From Chitinophaga pinensis (GTDB lineage: Bacteria; Bacteroidota; Bacteroidia; Chitinophagales; Chitinophagaceae): a DNA stretch of 42,906 bases. The translations under genes and the position numbers were made by a program. Shown one piece after another: positions 17,355 through 24,236 of this stretch (within the stretch, counting starts at the first letter, position 1; each line of letters begins with the position of its first letter). The notes under the pieces were generated by a model. It searched no databases. It was not told the origin of the DNA and saw only the letters and a list, made by a program, of their open reading frames with translations. The stretch covers positions 1 through 42,906 of the forward strand of contig CALQSB010000026.1 of the NCBI GenBank assembly GCA_943333125.1. The letters run 5' to 3'.

Positions 17355-17940
17355 ATTTTGGAGCTGGGAGATGATTACCTTTTCATTAATGTTGAGGTAC
17401 CTGATTAATTTAATTACCATGTTTATTCTGATCAGATTAATCTATTTCAGGACTTATCGTAAACGTAATTTTATACCTAGTTTTTTTATTTTCAACAGTA
17501 TTATATTTTTTGTGACTTTCATGTTGAATAAAGTGGAAATGACTACAGGCGCTGCTTTTGGGCTTTTTGCTGTATTTTCTATTCTGCGTTACCGAACAGA
17601 GGGAATCTCGACAAAAGATATGACTTACCTTTTTTTAAGCATAGCTATTGGCTTACTCACCTCAGTTAGTAAATGTTCTATTGCCGAAATTATTGCTATT
17701 GTACTTGTATTGTTGCTGCTGACATTCTTTCTTGAAAATAATCTTTTAGTAAGAAGAGAGGTTTCTAAAGTAATTCAATACGATAATATTAATTTCATTA
17801 GAGAGGATCGTCATGAAGAACTGATTGCAGATTTGAAAAACAAAACTGGATTAGACATCAGCAGGATTGCCATCAATGATATTGATTTTATTAAAGACTC
17901 TTGTTCTGTTACAATCTATTATGTGGAAAAAAATAGCTGA
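17341..17940 (+). CDS. DUF4956 membrane protein
   Basis: 199 residues with about four hydrophobic helices in the first 130. The conserved stretch FSILRYRTEGISTKDMTYLFLSIAIG marks DUF4956, and a soluble tail follows. The gene overlaps the VTC gene by 14 bp and the next gene by one base. The constant pairing with VTC proteins suggests a membrane platform or export partner for that enzyme's product. The biochemical role is unknown. Confidence 0.85.
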   Translation: MNQNEFWSWEMITFSLMLRYLINLITMFILIRLIYFRTYRKRNFIPSFFIFNSIIFFVTFMLNKVEMTTGAAFGLFAVFSILRYRTEGISTKDMTYLFLSIAIGLLTSVSKCSIAEIIAIVLVLLLLTFFLENNLLVRREVSKVIQYDNINFIREDRHEELIADLKNKTGLDISRIAINDIDFIKDSCSVTIYYVEKNS

Positions 17941-18629
17941 TGAAAAAATATCTAATACTCTTTGCAATTATTTTTACTTTTTCAAATGGCATTTTCGCTC
18001 AAGCCAGCAAAAAAGATCCGGTTGATGTCCTTGGCTGGTATGGCGCTTCCTGTACAAAAAATCTCCCCAAAAAATGGGAAGTATATGTAAATTATCAGGC
18101 TCGTTATTACAACAATCTTAAAACCTATAATGGTTCTTACATTACAATAGGAGGGAGTAAAAAATTAAATAAATATTTAGAGTTGATGGGTGATTACCGT
18201 TTGGCTTTGGTAAATAAAGGAACGTATAATCGTTTTACAATTGGCGCCGAGGCCTCAAAGAAAGTTAATAAATTTAATTATGCTTTCCGACTTGAGATAC
18301 AAAATCAATTGCAGGATTTTATAGACACCTCTAAATCTAATGATAACAGCGGTTATTGGAGAGCTCGTTTTGCTGGTAAGTATTCAATTAATAAAAAAGC
18401 AGAAGTTTATGCTTCCGTAGAACCTGTAATGAAATTTGGCGGTAATTATTTTATTGATAACATTAAAAACACGGTAGGTTTCAAGTATAAAATATTACCA
18501 CAACTAAAACTGGATTTGTACTATGTATACCGTCCTGATTATGCAAAAAGCTACAACAGGCTTTATCATATTATAGGTTTCAATGCCGACTACACCATTA
18601 AAAAAAGCAAGAAAAAGCATAAAAAATAA
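17940..18629 (+). CDS. DUF2490 outer-membrane beta-barrel protein
   Basis: 229 residues with a signal peptide ending SNGIFAQ. Alternating beta strands follow (WEVYVNYQARYYNN, LMGDYRLAL, YAFRLEIQNQLQD, GYWRARFAGKYSI, AEVYASVEPVMKFGG, LKLDLYYVYRPDYAKSY). This is the pattern of a small DUF2490 barrel. The tail is lysine-rich. The start ATG shares its A with the preceding TGA, so it belongs to the VTC operon and may form its outer-membrane arm. A weak hairpin (GCATT/AATGC) at 18636-18649 follows. Confidence 0.8.
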   Translation: MKKYLILFAIIFTFSNGIFAQASKKDPVDVLGWYGASCTKNLPKKWEVYVNYQARYYNNLKTYNGSYITIGGSKKLNKYLELMGDYRLALVNKGTYNRFTIGAEASKKVNKFNYAFRLEIQNQLQDFIDTSKSNDNSGYWRARFAGKYSINKKAEVYASVEPVMKFGGNYFIDNIKNTVGFKYKILPQLKLDLYYVYRPDYAKSYNRLYHIIGFNADYTIKKSKKKHKK

Positions 18630-18861
18630 TCAATAGCATTTTACAATGCGGCTTTATGAATTCCAATTGATTTATTGATTATTATTTTTAATTCAGCAAG
18701 TATTGCAACTAATATTTCTTCCATTTCAACGAAGCTGTTATGGCAACTTAAGATTCTGAAAACACCTTTTAAAATATTTGTTGTTTTTTTGTCATTACCA
18801 GTTGAAATCAATAGATGGTGAATGAGTTGTTCAGATTGGAACTCGGAGTATAAAATGGAAG

Positions 18862-19149
18862 CTATTTATTCATCCACTTTTCTATTTTCTGTTCTACTTT
18901 CTGGCTAACAGCACTGGTTAATTTAGAGGCGATGGAAACAAGGTTCTCGGTAATGACCTGAGCGGCAATACTATTTTCTTTTTTTCTTTCTATAGTTTTA
19001 GAAATAACCTGACTGAGTAAATTAGCGGGTCTTAAACTATGTTTTAATTCAAACCAGTTCTTGTCTATATTCTTTTCTAATTCAACGCAACGACTCCTGA
19101 GGCGTTTTTTTTCTTCTTTAAGCTGGTTGATATTTTTGAATGTATTCAT
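18862..19149 (-). CDS. Small charged helical protein of the YtxH/holin operon
   Basis: 95 residues, highly charged and predicted mostly helical, with a coiled-coil-like N-terminal half (LKEEKKRLRSRCVELEKNID) and an amphipathic C-terminus. No family recognised. The start is 2 nt after the stop of the holin-like gene, so it is co-transcribed. Such three-gene sets (YtxH, holin-like, small charged protein) are common in Bacteroidota stress loci. An envelope-associated role is inference. Confidence 0.65.
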   Translation of the reverse strand: MNTFKNINQLKEEKKRLRSRCVELEKNIDKNWFELKHSLRPANLLSQVISKTIERKKENSIAAQVITENLVSIASKLTSAVSQKVEQKIEKWMNK

Positions 19150-19151
19150 AT

Positions 19152-19502
19152 TTATTCTTCCTCTTTGAAAAGTTGACGTAAAATAGAATTCATGATAGGG
19201 ATTCTAATAATGCGATCTTTTGCTTTCCATAAAGTTAATCCTAAAATAAGATAAATAGCAGACACAATTAGAAAGCCCCAATAATTTTCTCCTGTAATTT
19301 TTCCAATTCCCAAAGCCAATGCAACACTGAAGAAAATAACAACCAATAGGAAGATAAAAATTACTAGAAAAAAAGCGATAATAGAACTCACAACGCCTGA
19401 AGTTTTTTCAGCAACTTCTATCTTTACTAATGCGATTCTGTTGTTTATATATTCTTTAATATTACCAACGACATCGTCTAGTTTATCAAAAGAATTTTCC
19501 AT
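19152..19502 (-). CDS. Phage-holin-superfamily-like membrane protein (DUF1469 type)
   Basis: 116 residues: an amphipathic N-terminus (VVGNIKEYINNRIALVKIEVAEK), then two strong membrane helices separated by LGIGKITGENYWG, and a short basic tail. This matches the holin superfamily III/DUF1469 proteins found with YtxH in many bacteria, which are not phage genes. It lies 24 nt after the YtxH gene. A role in envelope stress is likely but unproven. Confidence 0.75.
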   Translation of the reverse strand: MENSFDKLDDVVGNIKEYINNRIALVKIEVAEKTSGVVSSIIAFFLVIFIFLLVVIFFSVALALGIGKITGENYWGFLIVSAIYLILGLTLWKAKDRIIRIPIMNSILRQLFKEEE

Positions 19503-19526
19503 CGTGAATAGTTTAATTATACAAAT

Positions 19527-19772
19527 TTAAACATACTCATTCACTTTGTCATCAATAGAATCAACTCTTTCAATAATATTTTCTTTTAAAGAGCCCAAGC
19601 CTCCTTTCATTTTAGCGAAACCATCTTTGATTCCACCCGTAATTTTAGTTCCTCTGTTTTTTATTTTATTACGCGTCTCCGAACCTTTATCAGGAGCGAA
19701 TAAAATGCCTAAAATGCCTCCAACGGCTAAGCCAATACCTGCGGCAAGCAGTAATTTGTTGTTCTTTTCCAT
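19527..19772 (-). CDS. YtxH-domain protein
   Basis: 81 residues from the ATG at 19772. A further ATG at 19805 is open but adds an atypical leader ([11 protein letters not shown]). The conserved glycine-rich helix [30 protein letters not shown] is split here as [12 protein letters not shown] and [12 protein letters not shown]; it is the YtxH signature. An amphipathic tail follows. The family is linked to general stress in Bacillus, though its molecular role is unknown. It is preceded by a 36-residue membrane peptide gene. Confidence 0.85.
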   Translation of the reverse strand: MEKNNKLLLAAGIGLAVGGILGILFAPDKGSETRNKIKNRGTKITGGIKDGFAKMKGGLGSLKENIIERVDSIDDKVNEYV

Positions 19773-19815
19773 TTTGATAATTTTATAGTGATGAATAATT
19801 TCCAACGCAAACCAA

Positions 19816-19926
19816 CTAACTGTTTAAAACCACCAAGAATAATCCAAAAACAAATCCCAAAAAAATACTTAATGCAAAGGCAAAAAATAATTTTTCTTTT
19901 ACCCCGATTTCTTTTAAGTGTTTCAT
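19816..19926 (-). CDS. 36-residue membrane peptide
   Basis: A short gene encoding a basic/acidic N-terminus ([16 protein letters not shown]) and one hydrophobic helix ([18 protein letters not shown]). The start ATG follows an A-rich leader, and the stop lies 43 nt before the YtxH start. Codon use and the single clean transmembrane helix favour a genuine small protein. It is probably the first gene of the YtxH operon. No family is recognised. Confidence 0.6.
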   Translation of the reverse strand: MKHLKEIGVKEKLFFAFALSIFLGFVFGLFLVVLNS

Positions 19927-20070
19927 GTTATTATTTATTGTTTTTTATTTGTCACATAGTTCAGCCTTTATAATCCCCGAGATTTCGGGACGCGTCACTC
20001 TCTGTTGGTTTGAGATTTCTCTAGTGGCTATTTCATGTGTTAATATTTATTGTTTTTTATTTGTCATACA
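19921..20070. repeat. Duplicated leader segment upstream of the small membrane peptide gene
   Basis: Two near-identical stretches of about 37-40 bp start at 19921 and 20031, 110 bp apart; both contain TTTATTGTTTTTTATTTGTC. On the minus strand both end in ATGAAA. The proximal copy opens the 36-residue gene; the distal copy hits TAG after two codons. Between them is a short palindrome, CCCGAGATTTCGGG, at 19977-19990. This looks like a local duplication of a 5' leader, with one copy left as a relic. Confidence 0.6.
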
Positions 20071-20132
20071 GCATGCCCTAATTCTCTTACACAAGTGGTA
20101 TCTCGAAATTATATAGAGGCATTTCATTAGAA

Positions 20133-20178
20133 CTAAGATACTATAGAAGTGGTTTGTCAAAAATGATGATCAGCATCA
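20133..20178 (-). promoter_or_regulatory. FNR-type box and weak promoter for the YtxH operon
   Basis: TGATcagcATCA at 20167-20178 is a perfect TGAY-N4-RTCA palindrome. It is embedded in a slightly offset inverted repeat AAATGATG/CATCATTT (20161-20181). A TATCTTAG lies 36 nt (centre to centre) downstream on the minus strand, a weaker -7 match than at other sites. The leader to the 36-residue gene would be about 200 nt. Confidence 0.5.
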
Positions 20179-20202
20179 TTTCAACTGATTATAATTGAAG
20201 CT

Positions 20203-21135
20203 TTATTTTTCTTCAATTATTTGGAGGAAAATGTTATCGGCATCAATTTTATGACACAAGTCTGTGCCTGGATTTAGTGTAGCTGCGGTTCCACAAGCAA
20301 CGCCATATTTTACTGCTTCTTTTATATCAAAACCATTAGAAAGACCGTAAATAATACCTGCAACCATACTGTCTCCGGCTCCAACAGTACTTACTGATTT
20401 AACTTTGGGAGGAAGGAATCGATAGCTTTCACTTTCTGTAATCAACATAGCGCCTAATGCTCCCAGTGACACAACCATAATAACGCATTTGCCTTTTTTA
20501 ATAAATGATTTTGCGACCTTTGATACATCGTTAATTTTCAACTCATCAATACCGGCAAGAAAGCTTAGCTCATTTAGATTTGCCTTAATCATATATAGAC
20601 CTTCTGTTAATGATTCTTTCAAGGCCTCGCCGGAAGTGTCGAGAATGAATTTTATATTTTTTGATTTGGCTATAGTCGCCATTCTTTTGAAAATATCTGT
20701 TGGTATTCCTTCAGGTAAACTTCCGCTGGCTACAATGAAATCTAAATTATTGGAATTTTCTATTTTATCCAGAATTGATAACCATTCTGATTCTGATATT
20801 TTGGGGCCAGGCATTCCAAAACGATATTGAAGTTGTGTTGCTTTGTCAAATACAATTAAATTCTCGCGGGTATGATCGGAACATTCAACAGGTAGTACAT
20901 CAATATTTTCTTTTTTAAGCAGTTGTGTAAAAAAAATCCCGGAATATCCACCCGCGAGATACATAGCTTTGGCTTCTCCACCGAGTTTCTTAATTGCCCT
21001 GGCAACATTTATACCACCACCTCCAGGTTCGAATTTCGGACTACTGCATTTTAGTTTTATTTCGGCAATAAGATTATTTATTGTTGTGCTTTTATCAATA
21101 GCTGGATTAAGTGTTATCGTTAATATTCCTGACAT
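20203..21135 (-). CDS. pfkB: 6-phosphofructokinase, PfkB family
   Basis: A 310-residue ribokinase-fold sugar kinase that tracks E. coli PfkB closely. Shared motifs are LTLNPAID at the N-terminus, KFEPGGGGINVARAIKKLGG, MPGPKISESEW, VASGSLPEG, DTSGEAL, KANLNELS, VVSLGALGA, STVGAGDSMVAGI (anion hole and catalytic Asp) and CGTAATLNPGTDLC. It should phosphorylate fructose 6-phosphate, feeding glycolysis; a 1-phosphofructokinase or tagatose activity is possible. Its start lies 14 nt after the T-run of a transcription terminator belonging to the upstream small-RNA unit. Expression must therefore need read-through or processing. That unit carries an FNR-type promoter, so anaerobic control is likely. 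Confidence 0.9.
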   Translation of the reverse strand: MSGILTITLNPAIDKSTTINNLIAEIKLKCSSPKFEPGGGGINVARAIKKLGGEAKAMYLAGGYSGIFFTQLLKKENIDVLPVECSDHTRENLIVFDKATQLQYRFGMPGPKISESEWLSILDKIENSNNLDFIVASGSLPEGIPTDIFKRMATIAKSKNIKFILDTSGEALKESLTEGLYMIKANLNELSFLAGIDELKINDVSKVAKSFIKKGKCVIMVVSLGALGAMLITESESYRFLPPKVKSVSTVGAGDSMVAGIIYGLSNGFDIKEAVKYGVACGTAATLNPGTDLCHKIDADNIFLQIIEEK

Positions 21136-21149
21136 GCCTGTAAGTTATT

Positions 21150-21211
21150 AAAAAAGAGCTGAAATAAAATTCAGCTCTTTTACTTTATCCAATATCCAAT
21201 CTGAAAAACCT
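21150..21211 (-). ncRNA. Predicted small RNA unit 1, possibly also the pfkB leader
   Basis: The predicted start is 21211, 41.5 nt from the box centre. The transcript would begin AGGTTTTTCAGATTGG and end at a hairpin with 9-bp stem AGAGCTGAA/TTCAGCTCT plus flanking A/T pairs (21153-21180), followed by six T. About 62 nt. The hairpin differs in sequence from units 2-4 while the leader is conserved. The T-run ends 14 nt before the pfkB ATG, so this unit could instead be an attenuator. Confidence 0.6.
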
Positions 21212-21215
21212 GATT

Positions 21216-21258
21216 CAAAAGTAAAAGCGAAGATGGTAAGAAGAAATGATGGTCATCA
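21216..21258 (-). promoter_or_regulatory. FNR-type promoter of unit 1 / pfkB
   Basis: TGATggtcATCA at 21247-21258 and TACTTTTG (minus) at 21216-21223. The centres are 33 nt apart, which puts the box at about -41.5, class II geometry. Confidence 0.7.
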
Positions 21259-21291
21259 GAAATAAAAATGACACTGAAAGATTATTAAATT

Positions 21292-21354
21292 AAAAAAATA
21301 AAGCCGGATAGAAATCCGGCTCGTTTTTTATCCAATATCCTATGTGAAAAACCT
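21292..21354 (-). ncRNA. Predicted small RNA unit 2
   Basis: Predicted start 21354. The leader carries AGGTTTTTCACATAGG and GGATATTGGATAAA. The terminator hairpin at 21303-21320 has stem GCCGGAT/ATCCGGC and loop TTCT, followed by TTTATTTTTTT. About 63 nt, with no AUG-led reading frame. The A-tract on the other side makes the hairpin a potential terminator on both strands. Confidence 0.65.
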
Positions 21355-21358
21355 GAGT

Positions 21359-21401
21359 CAAAAGTAAAGGTGAAGAAGGTATAAAGAAATGATGGTCATC
21401 A
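21359..21401 (-). promoter_or_regulatory. FNR-type promoter of unit 2
   Basis: TGATggtcATCA at 21390-21401 and TACTTTTG at 21359-21366 on the minus strand, centres 33 nt apart, identical to unit 1. Confidence 0.7.
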
Positions 21402-21434
21402 GAAATAAAAATGACACTGATAGATTATTTAATT

Positions 21435-21498
21435 AAAAAAATAAAGCCGGATAGAAATCCGGCTCGTTTTTTTATCCAATATCCTATGTGAAAAACCT
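21435..21498 (-). ncRNA. Predicted small RNA unit 3
   Basis: Nearly identical to unit 2. Predicted start 21498, hairpin 21446-21463 (GCCGGAT stem), T-run at 21435-21441. About 64 nt. The near-identity with unit 2, including the non-transcribed spacer, indicates recent duplication or gene conversion. Confidence 0.65.
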
Positions 21499-21502
21499 GA
21501 GT

Positions 21503-21545
21503 CAAAAGTAAAGGTGAAGAAGGTATAAAGAAATGATGGTCATCA
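21503..21545 (-). promoter_or_regulatory. FNR-type promoter of unit 3
   Basis: TGATggtcATCA at 21534-21545 and TACTTTTG at 21503-21510 on the minus strand, again 33 nt centre to centre. Confidence 0.7.
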
Positions 21546-21578
21546 GAAATAAAAATGACACTGATAGATTATTTAATT

Positions 21579-21642
21579 AAAAAAAATAAAGCCGGATAGA
21601 AATCCGGCTCGTTTTTTATCCAATATCCTATATGAAAAACCC
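21579..21642 (-). ncRNA. Predicted small RNA unit 4
   Basis: Predicted start 21642 (GGGTTTTTCATATAGG), hairpin 21591-21608 with the GCCGGAT stem, then an eight-T run to 21579. About 64 nt. Being the first terminator after mlaD, it probably also ends the ldhA-mlaEFD transcript. Confidence 0.62.
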
Positions 21643-21646
21643 AAAA

Positions 21647-21689
21647 CAAATGTAGCATCATTAATGAGGGTATGAAATGATCTAAAGCA
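21647..21689 (-). promoter_or_regulatory. Diverged FNR-type promoter of unit 4
   Basis: Sequence upstream of the leader no longer matches the other units. Even so, TACATTTG at 21647-21654 (full TAnnTTTG) and TGATctaaAGCA at 21678-21689 (one mismatch) keep the exact 33-nt spacing. The box begins 13 nt after the mlaD stop. Confidence 0.55.
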
Positions 21690-21702
21690 GAAGAGTGCAT
21701 GA

Positions 21703-22683
21703 TTATTGTTTTTGCTTTGATTTTTCTAATTTTCTGAAATATCCTCTGAAAAGAAAATTATGTTTAAGGGCATCCATGTTATCACTAAACCCTTTGCTGC
21801 CTTCTTGAATATTATCCAATGATTTATTGATCTTAATTACAATACTGGAGTCTTTCATCAAAGCATGAACCGTGCCCTCCCCATCGTTAATCATTGTATC
21901 AATGTTTAATACCGCTTTATTCAGATCACTACTCAATTTTACTATATTGACTCCAGCCTTCTTTATATTCATTACGGCTTCATCAATTGATTTTGGCAGT
22001 AAAGTATCACTTATTAATTTCCCAATCGTGCCTTTCCCATTTTTAATGTCATTGGTTATAGTACCAATGTTTTTAGAGATAATATTGATATTGGTGCTTG
22101 CCGAATTGACTTCTGCAACTGCATTGTTTATATTTTTTGCAATTGATTTATCACTGAGTAAAGTCCATAAGCCTTCACTAGTATTGAGTTTGTTTATTGT
22201 TATTTTAAGATCATTGGCAATCACAGCCACATCGTTATTTGTTTTCGATAATGTCCTTAACATTTCATCGGTGTCAATAGATTTCTTTGAAGGAAGAATA
22301 TCATTTTCTTCAGCATATAATGAAGGTGATTTGACAGCTGTTATATTTACAATTTTATTACCCACCAATCCATCAGTAGTAATAGAAACTATTGCATTTT
22401 TCTTTAAAACATTTTTTACTTTTTTGTCAATGATCATTTCTACTTCCATCAATGTATCATTTATGATCTTCACTCCCTTTACGGTTCCGATATCAATTCC
22501 TGAAAACCTAATATTGTTGCCTGCTTTCAATCCCTGTACATTTTCAAATCTTGCTCTCAGATTAAAATTTGACCCAAACATGTTTCTGTTTCTTCCAATC
22601 ATGTATAAAAGAAAAATTAATAATAATAATCCAGAAAGTACAAATACTCCGAGTTTTACATCTTTAAAAAAATTATTTTTCAT
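21703..22683 (-). CDS. mlaD: MCE-family (MlaD-like) lipid transport protein
   Basis: 326 residues: one N-terminal membrane helix (LGVFVLSGLLLLIFLLYMIG), then a single MCE domain (NLRARFENVQGLKAGNNIRFSGIDIGTV). A long helical tail follows with repeated amphipathic segments and an exposed basic end. MlaD subunits form a hexameric ring on the MlaFE transporter and carry phospholipids between membranes. It is the last of four genes led by ldhA, 17 nt after the ATPase. MlaA, MlaB and MlaC are not seen here, as is usual for Bacteroidota MCE loci. Confidence 0.88.
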   Translation of the reverse strand: MKNNFFKDVKLGVFVLSGLLLLIFLLYMIGRNRNMFGSNFNLRARFENVQGLKAGNNIRFSGIDIGTVKGVKIINDTLMEVEMIIDKKVKNVLKKNAIVSITTDGLVGNKIVNITAVKSPSLYAEENDILPSKKSIDTDEMLRTLSKTNNDVAVIANDLKITINKLNTSEGLWTLLSDKSIAKNINNAVAEVNSASTNINIISKNIGTITNDIKNGKGTIGKLISDTLLPKSIDEAVMNIKKAGVNIVKLSSDLNKAVLNIDTMINDGEGTVHALMKDSSIVIKINKSLDNIQEGSKGFSDNMDALKHNFLFRGYFRKLEKSKQKQ

Positions 22684-22700
22684 AATTGCTACATTACTGA

Positions 22701-23450
22701 TTATTCAAAAAATTGTTTTACTTTTTCATCTTTGCTTAAGATAAGTTCTTCATATTTTCCACTGGCGTAACATTTGCCTTCGAGTAAAATAATAACATTA
22801 TCACTGGCATATTTTACACATTTAATATCGTGAGAAATGATTAGAGATGCCGTATTGTATTTGTTTTTAATCTCAACCATAAGATTAATGATTTCTTTTC
22901 CGGTAATGGGATCAAGTCCTGTAGTAGGCTCATCATAAAGGATGATTTCTGGCTTGAGAATTAATGTTCTGGCCAATGCAATTCTTTTTCTCATTCCACC
23001 CGATAATTCAACAGGCATCATATCTATTGTATGGGCTAATTGAACATCAGTCAAAGCCTGAACAACCATTTTTTGAATTTCGTCCTGTGAGTAGTTAATC
23101 CAATGTCTTCTTAAAGGAAATTCGAGATTGTCGCGAACAGTCATTGAATCATAAAGCGCATTGCTCTGAAAAAGGAATCCAATTTTAGCCCTTATTTTAT
23201 CAAGTTCTTCAGTATTTAAATCGAGTGAGTTTTTATTGAATATCTCTATACTGCCAGAATCTGGTTTTAATAATCCAATAATACATTTTATTAAAACAGA
23301 TTTTCCGGATCCCGATTTTCCCAGCACAACTATATTTTGATTTTTATAAAGCTCCAGATTGAAATCAGAAAGTACTTTATTATCGCCGAATGCTTTATTT
23401 AAATTTCGTATTCTTAAAACGATATTATTATCATGATCATTTTCAATCAT
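22701..23450 (-). CDS. mlaF: ABC transporter ATPase, MlaF-like
   Basis: A 249-residue complete nucleotide-binding domain: Walker A GKSGSGKSVL, Q-loop in GFLFQSNALYDSMTV, signature LSGGMRKRIALAR, Walker B IILYDEPTTGLDP and the switch histidine in LIISHD. The alternative signature GGMRKR is characteristic of the MlaF/TGD3 subgroup. It energises phospholipid transport by the MlaE permease, coded just upstream (15-nt gap), with MlaD downstream. Confidence 0.9.
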   Translation of the reverse strand: MIENDHDNNIVLRIRNLNKAFGDNKVLSDFNLELYKNQNIVVLGKSGSGKSVLIKCIIGLLKPDSGSIEIFNKNSLDLNTEELDKIRAKIGFLFQSNALYDSMTVRDNLEFPLRRHWINYSQDEIQKMVVQALTDVQLAHTIDMMPVELSGGMRKRIALARTLILKPEIILYDEPTTGLDPITGKEIINLMVEIKNKYNTASLIISHDIKCVKYASDNVIILLEGKCYASGKYEELILSKDEKVKQFFE

Positions 23451-23465
23451 CTCATTAGTTTTATA

Positions 23466-24236
23466 CTAATTAAATCCTAATAAATCAGTTATTTGAACAG
23501 CCAGTAAATCAATTATAAATATTAATACAGAGGAAACTACAACTGCAGAGTTTGCACTTTTTCCCACACCCTCCGTTCCTTTATTACTGTTATACCCTTT
23601 ATAACATCCGATAAGTCCAACAACAAATCCAAAGAAATATGTTTTGATAAAAGCAGGAAGTACATCATTAAATGAAAGAGAATCAAAAACCTGAATCCAA
23701 AAAAGCTGAAAACTAGTTACGTTTCTGATATTCACTCCTAGATAAGCGCCATAAAGAGAAATGGTATCGCTTAGTATGACCAGGATTGGTAACATAAATG
23801 TTGTTGCTAAAATCCTGCTGACAACAAGGTATTTAAATGGATTGGTGCCACTCACCTCCATAGCATCTATTTGTTCTGTCACCTTCATTGAGCCTAGTTC
23901 TGCGCCTATACTGGAACCAATTTTACCTGCAAAAATCAAAGCTGTGATTACAGGGCCAATCTCTCTGATAATGGCAATACCAACAATGGCGGGTATCTGC
24001 GATTCAACACCATAATCTACCATTGTAGGCCTTAGTTGCATGGTTAATACCAATCCCATAATAAAGCCCGTTAGTCCGATTAGCGGAAGAGATTTGTAAC
24101 CGATAATGTAACACTGTTTTATAAATTCTTTTATTTCATATCTTGGCCTAAACCATTGGGTCAGAAATCTCCACCCAAATCCGGAGGTATCACCCACTTC
24201 TTTTAAAAAAATATTTATTGATGACGTGTTTTTCAT
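23466..24236 (-). CDS. mlaE: ABC transporter permease, MlaE-like
   Basis: 256 residues with about five membrane helices. The MlaE family block is present: LIGLTGFIMGLVLTMQ, REIGPVITALIFAGKIGSSIGAELGSMKVTEQIDAMEVSG (read as motifs REIGPV, GAELGSM and EQIDAMEV) and NPFKYLVVSRI. It is the membrane core of the MCE lipid transporter. Its ATG overlaps the ldhA stop by the ATGA arrangement, so its translation is coupled to a fermentation enzyme, an unusual partner. Confidence 0.9.
   Translation of the reverse strand: MKNTSSINIFLKEVGDTSGFGWRFLTQWFRPRYEIKEFIKQCYIIGYKSLPLIGLTGFIMGLVLTMQLRPTMVDYGVESQIPAIVGIAIIREIGPVITALIFAGKIGSSIGAELGSMKVTEQIDAMEVSGTNPFKYLVVSRILATTFMLPILVILSDTISLYGAYLGVNIRNVTSFQLFWIQVFDSLSFNDVLPAFIKTYFFGFVVGLIGCYKGYNSNKGTEGVGKSANSAVVVSSVLIFIIDLLAVQITDLLGFN

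Larger units (their letters stand above)
21150..21690 (-). repeat. Tandem array of four promoter-leader-terminator units, ~143-bp period
   Basis: The same block recurs at spacings of 143-144 bp between mlaD and pfkB. Read on the minus strand, each block has a palindromic box, a TAnnTTTG element, a leader with GGATATTGGATAAA, and a hairpin followed by a T-run. Units 2 and 3 are almost identical. Unit 1 (next to pfkB) has a different hairpin, and unit 4 (next to mlaD) a diverged promoter. No open reading frame of note lies in this 567-bp intergenic space. Confidence 0.9.

Noticed and set aside
18641..18846. Minus-strand open frame downstream of the small charged protein gene
   Set aside because: About 60 codons, no ATG at its start, no recognisable family. 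It may be a relic, but I cannot support a gene.
19152..19502. Prophage remnant because of the holin-like protein
   Set aside because: No other phage gene is nearby. This protein type with YtxH is a common chromosomal stress gene set.
21150..21690. The regularly spaced repeats could be a CRISPR array
   Set aside because: The repeated unit is about 143 bp and nearly the whole unit is conserved, with terminators and promoters inside. There are no 20-40 bp unique spacers and no cas genes.
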